Shown here: piece by piece, positions 1 through 5,246 of the stretch
Layout: the number at the start of each line of letters is the position of its first letter
Numbering within the stretch: position 1 is the stretch's first letter
Origin: a bacterium
GTDB taxonomy: Bacteria; Oederibacteriota; Muellerivitia; Muellerivitales; Muellerivitaceae
DNA: 5,246 nucleotides
NCBI GenBank assembly: GCA_025980505.1
Contig: JAICXI010000167.1
Span: 1-5,246, forward strand
Reading direction: 5' to 3'
Translations under genes and position numbers: made by a program
Notes under the pieces: generated by a model
Told to the model about the DNA's origin: nothing
What the model saw: the letters and a program-made list of their open reading frames with translations, nothing else
Database searches by the model: none

Positions 1-282
1 AAGCCGGTTTTCCATCCAATGGTTGTTCTGAATCCTTTCCAAGATACACTCATAGGATTCGGCATCAACGTAATAACCCTCAAGGTCAGGGGTCAACGCG
101 GCATCAATATTCAAGTCCGCCCACAACCCCTTTAAAGGGACGGGCTTCAGCTTTAAGTCTATCTCCGCGATAAAGGTGGCGTCCAAAGGCAAGGTTTGAA
201 GGTCAATCTCAAGCTTTGCCCGAAAAGCCTCAACTTTTTGGTGAATCTCCTGGTTGGAGAGGAACGGAATTTCACGGTTCAT
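1..282 (-). CDS. ImmA/IrrE-family metallo-endopeptidase (N-terminal 94 residues; runs off the left edge)
   Basis: An open frame starts at the ATG at 282-280 and runs without a stop to position 1, so only the N-terminal 94 residues are present. The start 'MNREIPFLSNQEI' and the later pattern of a hydrophobic 'LKLKPVPLKGLW' stretch, 'DLNIDAALTPD' and 'GYYVDAE' match the N-terminal part of ImmA/IrrE (COG2856-type) proteases. In that family a 'D-GAL/F-S-D--TIYVD' segment precedes the HExxH zinc motif. The catalytic motif would lie just beyond the window edge, so it is not seen. The start codon overlaps the end of the upstream Xre gene by 11 bases, which implies translational coupling. There is no well-placed Shine-Dalgarno (an AAGGA lies about 14 nt upstream). 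Family knowledge: such proteases cleave their partner Xre repressor (as ImmA cleaves ImmR) or act as the toxin-like half of a two-gene module. The family call rests on pattern recall and gene order. Confidence 0.72.
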   Translation of the reverse strand, partial: MNREIPFLSNQEIHQKVEAFRAKLEIDLQTLPLDATFIAEIDLKLKPVPLKGLWADLNIDAALTPDLEGYYVDAESYECILERIQNNHWMENRL

Positions 283-3200
283 CAGGGGTATTGGCTTCCT
301 TGATCTTCTCAATCAATTTCTTGATCTCGGCCTCCCCTATTTCCGCCCCCCTCACCGTCCTGAAAAAAGTAGGCAAAAGGGCCACCGCTTTTTCATCATT
401 CATAATGTCTTTCGGGATTTCCCCCCGTGAAATACGGGCCTCATCCATGAATTGGTTCCATTCATCGGTCTTGGGTTTAAGCCCGAAATACTTGGCCCAT
501 TGGCCCAAAACCGCTTCGTCCTTGGGAGGAGGGTTCACGCCTCTTTCCACCTTGCTCCAGTTACTGGGATCAAGCTTGTTTTCCATGCAGAACTGCCGGA
601 GCGTTTTTTTGTTTTTAATTCGAAGGCCATTGATGTAATCCCCGAAGCTCATGTTGCCCTCCCAAGTAATTGGTGTGGTTTTATTTTTACCACATGTGGT
701 ATTATACATACCACATTCGGGTTATTTCAAGTTTAGGAGATTTCGATGAGTAAAGGCGCTTGGATTTTCGTAGGGATTTTAGGAACTGCTGGGACCCTCT
801 ATTGCGGCTACAAATGGGCCAAAACGGCCGTTCAAAAGAAGGTTTTGGATAACGAAAACAATGTTTTAAGGGCCGAAAAAGACAATGCGGTTCAAGAGAG
901 CCAATCCTTAAAACAACAAGTCAATACTGTTGCCCAAGAAAACCGGGAATTAAAAGGTCAAGTTGCGAAGCTGACCGCCCTTCCTGAACCGCCACCCCAA
1001 ACAGCCTAATTGCTTGTCTAAACCCGCAAGAGGGATTCGGTGAGTTTTCCAGGTGGGATGATTTGGCGGCGAGTTTTTTTCGAGTTCATCGCACAAGGCC
1101 TGCGTTTGAACATCCTACCCGGCCCGGGCGGGCGTGGTGAACTTGGTGCAGATATCGCGTTCGCTGAGGGATTTTTTGTCCATAGGAAAAGACAGTAGAC
1201 GGAAGGGTCCCAAGGCCCGGGATGGCGAAAAGGACGTTTTTTTACTGCTTCATGACCTCGACGTGAAGGGCGGCGGTGACTTCGGAGTGGAGTTTGATCT
1301 TCACGTCGTGGCCGCCGACCAGGCGGATGTGGTCGTCCATGAGGATATGCTTTTTATCAATGACGATCCCCTTTTGCTTCAAGGCTTCCGCGATCTCGGC
1401 CGAGGTGATGGAGCCGAACAACCGCCCCTCGTCCCCCGCCTTGTGGCGCAAGGTGATGGTGACGCCCTTGATCTTGGCCGCCAGGGCTTCCGCTTCCTCT
1501 TTCTCCTTGGCCTTGCGGCGCTCTTCCGCTTTTTTCCCCTCTTCATACTGTTTCATCGTGCCGCCGGTGGCCTCGATGGCCAGGCCGTTGGGAATGAGGA
1601 AATTGCGGGCGTAACCTTCCTTCACCTCCAGCAACTCGCCCTTTTTCCCGATTTTAGGAACGTCGTGTTTCAGCAGGACTTTCATTTGATTTCCTTTGGC
1701 TGGGACTCCAACACAAAAAACCGGATGGAAACATGTTCCGCGGTTTCGGCTCCGTGCCGCCGGGACGAAAAGTCTTCCGACGGAAAACCCAATCCGGCTT
1801 TCAGGGGGCCGGTTTCAGCGGCGGCATTTTCACCTTGCGGAAATTGATCCAAACATCCATCACGCCGACGGCGCTGAGGGTGAAAAAAACCTCCCGGTAA
1901 TAAACCATGTAGCCCAGGAGGGTGGCGTAACTTAAAAGACGGAGAGCCGTCGACAACCGCCGCTTATAGAAGAAGTAGGAAAGGAGACTGAGCCCTTCCA
2001 GGGCGTAAAGCGCCAGGAAAAAAACCAGCAGGTTGTCGCCCACCACCTCCATCCACCGGTTTTCAAGGGGAAGGACCTTGAGGATGCCCCCCGCGATCAG
2101 GCCGAAAACCAGGTAGTCCGGCACCGCCCATTCCCGGAAAGGGATGGGCCTGGAAACGCGGGTGGTGATGCGGGAAAGGACGGAGGAAACCGCGTAAAAA
2201 GCCAGCAACCCGATCACAAGGCAGGAAAGGGCCGACCAGGCCGGGGAACACCACAGGAAATACTTCTCATACAGGTCCTTTTCCTGGTCGATCTGGTCCT
2301 GGGGAATCTTTTGCTCCAAGAGAGCCTGGGATTGCGCCTTCCACACCTGGTCAAAGGACTGCTGCATGGCGGCGGGCCAATCCTTTTGGTGGGCGGAAAG
2401 GTCCAGGAGAAACCCGCAAAGGAGGTACAAGGCCAACGCCGACGTTCCCACCGCCAGCACCGTGCGCGGTTTCAAGCCCCTTAAAAGCGCCCAAGCCACC
2501 GCCACACCGGCAATGCCGAACAAAACGGCGGTGGAAAGGAGGCCCCATATCAGTTCCATGGCCATGACCGCCCCCTGCCTGGCTTAATTGTTGGCGAAAG
2601 GCAAAAGGGCGATGTTCCGGGCCCGTTTGATGGCCTTGGTCAGTTCCCGCTGGTGGCTGGCGCAAGTTCCCGTCATGCGGCTGGGGACGATCTTGCCCCG
2701 CTCGCTCACGAAGGAACGGATGCGGTTGAAATCCTTGTAGTCGATGGCCACGACCTTCTCGGCGCAAAAGCGGCAGGATTTGCGGCGCGGGCGGCGGAAA
2801 CGTCCTCCGCCTTCCCAACGGTTTTCACGGCCTTCACGGGGGGCCTGGTGTCCTTCCGTCCGGGGGGCGTCGCTTCGGGGGCCTTTGGATTCGGGTGCCT
2901 TTTCCATTTCAATCTCCTTGGTCATTTTATCGATGGCTGTCAGCGGTCGGCTGCCAGCAAGTGGTCATTTAAACTTAAAAGGGTATGTCTTCCTCGCTGC
3001 CGGAAGTGGCCGGGCTCGGGGCCGCGTTTTCTTCCTCCACGGGCATGCCTTCGCCCGTGCCGCCGCCCTTGCCGCGGCTCAAGAACTGGATGCGTTCGGC
3101 CACCACTTCGATGGTCGTGCGCTTTTGCTTGTCCTCGGTTTCCCAGGTCTTGCTTTGCAAGCGGCCTTCCACGAACAAGGGGTCGCCTTTTTTCAGGTAT

Positions 3201-5246
3201 TCCCCCACCGATTCGGCTTGCTTCTGCCAAACCACCACGGTGATGAAACAGACGTCCTCTTTCTTTTCACCCGTCTTGGACTGGTAGACGCGGTTGATGG
3301 CCATCCGCAGGTTGGCCACCGGGGCTCCGCCCGCCGTATAACGCAGTTCGGGATCCTTGGTAAGGTTTCCCATCAGGAGCACCTTGTTGAAATTGGGCAT
3401 GCTTGCCTCCGGTTTCTAGACCGTTAAGGGTTGGCCGGGGCCGAGGGGGCCGCGGGAGTTTCCGGGGCCTTGGGCGCCGGTGACGGCGAGGACGACGGCG
3501 AAGACGATGGGCGGTGGCTGGTCGGACGCGAGTGCGAGTGCGAGCCTTCCGGAGTCGAGGTCTTGACGCGGGGTGGCTTGACCTTGGCCTTCAAGTGGCT
3601 GATTTCGTCCCGCACCACGGAAAACTTGATGACTTTTTCCATGAGTCGCAGGTTGCGGGTGATTTCCGCCACGGTCTCGGGGCTGATGGAAAGGTGGAAA
3701 AAGATATAGTGGCCTTCCCGGTGTTTTTGCACCAGGTACGCCAGCCGGCGTTTTCCCCAGTCATCCTTCTTCAGCACCGTCCCCTTGGCATCCGCGACGA
3801 TCTGTTCGATTTTCGAGGAAACAGCCGTCATTTCCTCAGTCGTGGAATTGGGGTCCAGGATGTAGATGACATCGTACTTTAAAAGATTCGACATTGACTT
3901 ACCTCCCTTTGGATTCCCCATCGAGGATGGGGATAGTTCCCTTTCACAAACGAGGATCGGGAACAGGGTTCCGGCGAAGGGCCTTGGAAGGCCTTGGCGG
4001 GAACTTGCCCCGGAGCGAGCCCCGGGGGAGGTGAAGTATAGGCCCGGCGGGCTTTTCATTGCAACATGAAAAAGGCCGGGAAAAAGGCCGGTTTGGCCGC
4101 AAAGCCGCTTCCCCGTCCTGGATATTAACCCGCGGTCCAAGCCTCCCAATTAAACCGAAAGTTCCTCAATTCAAAATAAAAAAGGGCGGAAACCCTTTCC
4201 GCCCTTCCAGTCGAATATTCCGCCTTGGACGGCCCCCCCTTATTTTCCGCGCTCGAGCCTCAGGGTTTCCGGCACCGCATCGGCCACTTCCTTGGGACCC
4301 CAGAATTGGATGGGGCCCGGGCTCGCGTAATCGTCCTGTAACGCCCATTTCCCGCGTTGGGACGCGAAAGCCCGGAAGGGGTTTCCCTTCAGGTCCACCA
4401 GGGCCTTTTGAATGACCGGCTTTTCCTTCCCATGGCGCCGGTCCATGTTCATCATCATGGTCAGGGGAACGCCGCCGGCCTTCCATTGCGGGGCGGGCTT
4501 CAGCAGGTCCCGGGCCGAGGAAAGGTAGCCCGTCAACCCCGCCGCCACCAGGTAGGAAGCCGTGAAGCCCAGGACGTAACAATAATCGGCGTCGAAATTG
4601 GAAGGATCCGCGCAACGCCCTTCATAGCCGAAGAAATGTCCCTGTCCTGAAAATTTGCCCTCGTACTTCCCTTCCTTTTTCCAACGCCGGAGCTTCAGGT
4701 CCACGGCTTCAATCAGCAGTTTTTCGGTTTCGATCTTGGACACCTGCACGTTGCCGTGGGGGTCCCGGTCGGCCAAAAGCTGCGTCTGGATCGAGCGGGG
4801 CAGCGAGTTGAAGGCGCGCTTGGATTCGTCGCCGAGGCGTTGCCGCACGAAGCCGACCTTTTCGTCGGCGCCCTCCAGCTTTTCGAATTCCGGGTTGTGG
4901 GCCAGCAGCTCATTGAGCTCGCTGATGAGCTTTTTCATCTCCGGGATGAACTCCAGGAGCCCCTCGGGCACGACGGCCACGCCATAGTTCTTTTTTTGCG
5001 CCGACCGGTCGGCTACGACCCGGGCCGTTTCTTCGGTGATCTGGTCCAAGGTCATTCCGTTGGCGGCCACTTCCTCGGAAACAAGGCAAAGGTTGGGGTG
5101 GACCTTCAAGGCCACTTCCAGCGCGATATGGCTGGCGGAGCGGCCCATGACCTTGATGAAATGCCAGTATTTCTTGGCCGACAGGCAGTCCCGCCCCACG
5201 TTCCCCGCCAGTTCGGCATAAACCTTGGTGGCGGTGTCGAAGCCGA

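Overview
The window is bacterial DNA in two parts. From about 1200 to the right edge it is GC-rich core genome. From 1 to about 1185 it is more AT-rich accessory DNA. All genes except one small one lie on the minus strand. The organism cannot be named from this window. It encodes a long-form pyrophosphate-dependent phosphofructokinase, a Cys-containing (zinc-type) S18, an ssb gene between rpsF and rpsR, and a DUF2232-type membrane protein between rpsR and rplI. Together these suggest a Gram-negative-like or candidate-phylum lineage outside the Gammaproteobacteria; that placement is inference.

Core part, read in the direction of transcription (right to left): the 3' portion of pfp (PPi-phosphofructokinase) enters from the right edge and ends at 4240, followed by a near-perfect intrinsic terminator (4172-4206). 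A new promoter (TTGCAA-N18-TATACT, 4035-4064) then starts the operon rpsF - ssb - rpsR - DUF2232 gene - rplI. The rpsF leader is about 130 nt and rich in hairpins, several with interchangeable arms. It is the expected place for feedback control by the S6:S18 complex. S6 has a long Ser/Pro/Ala C-terminal tail and S18 a charged N-terminal extension. A structured 115-nt gap ending in a T-run precedes rplI, and a 23-nt hairpin lies between ssb and rpsR.

Accessory part: immediately after rplI, where dnaB often lies in other genomes, is a short relic that reads as the first codons of a type I restriction HsdR protein with a stop in place of a conserved Trp. It is joined to what looks like the tail of an HsdS protein, as expected if an hsdR-hsdM-hsdS locus had collapsed by deletion. 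Beyond it is a small plus-strand gene for a membrane-anchored leucine-zipper protein (746-1009). Divergent from it is an Xre-family repressor gene (272-652) that overlaps the start of an ImmA/IrrE-type metalloprotease gene running off the left edge. The divergent intergenic region holds a good sigma-70 promoter overlaid by palindromic ACCACAT half-sites, a likely autoregulatory operator.

No rRNA, tRNA, CRISPR array or intact transposable element was seen. The most interesting items are the R-M relic, the operator of the Xre/ImmA pair with its divergent leucine-zipper partner, and the switch-like rpsF leader.
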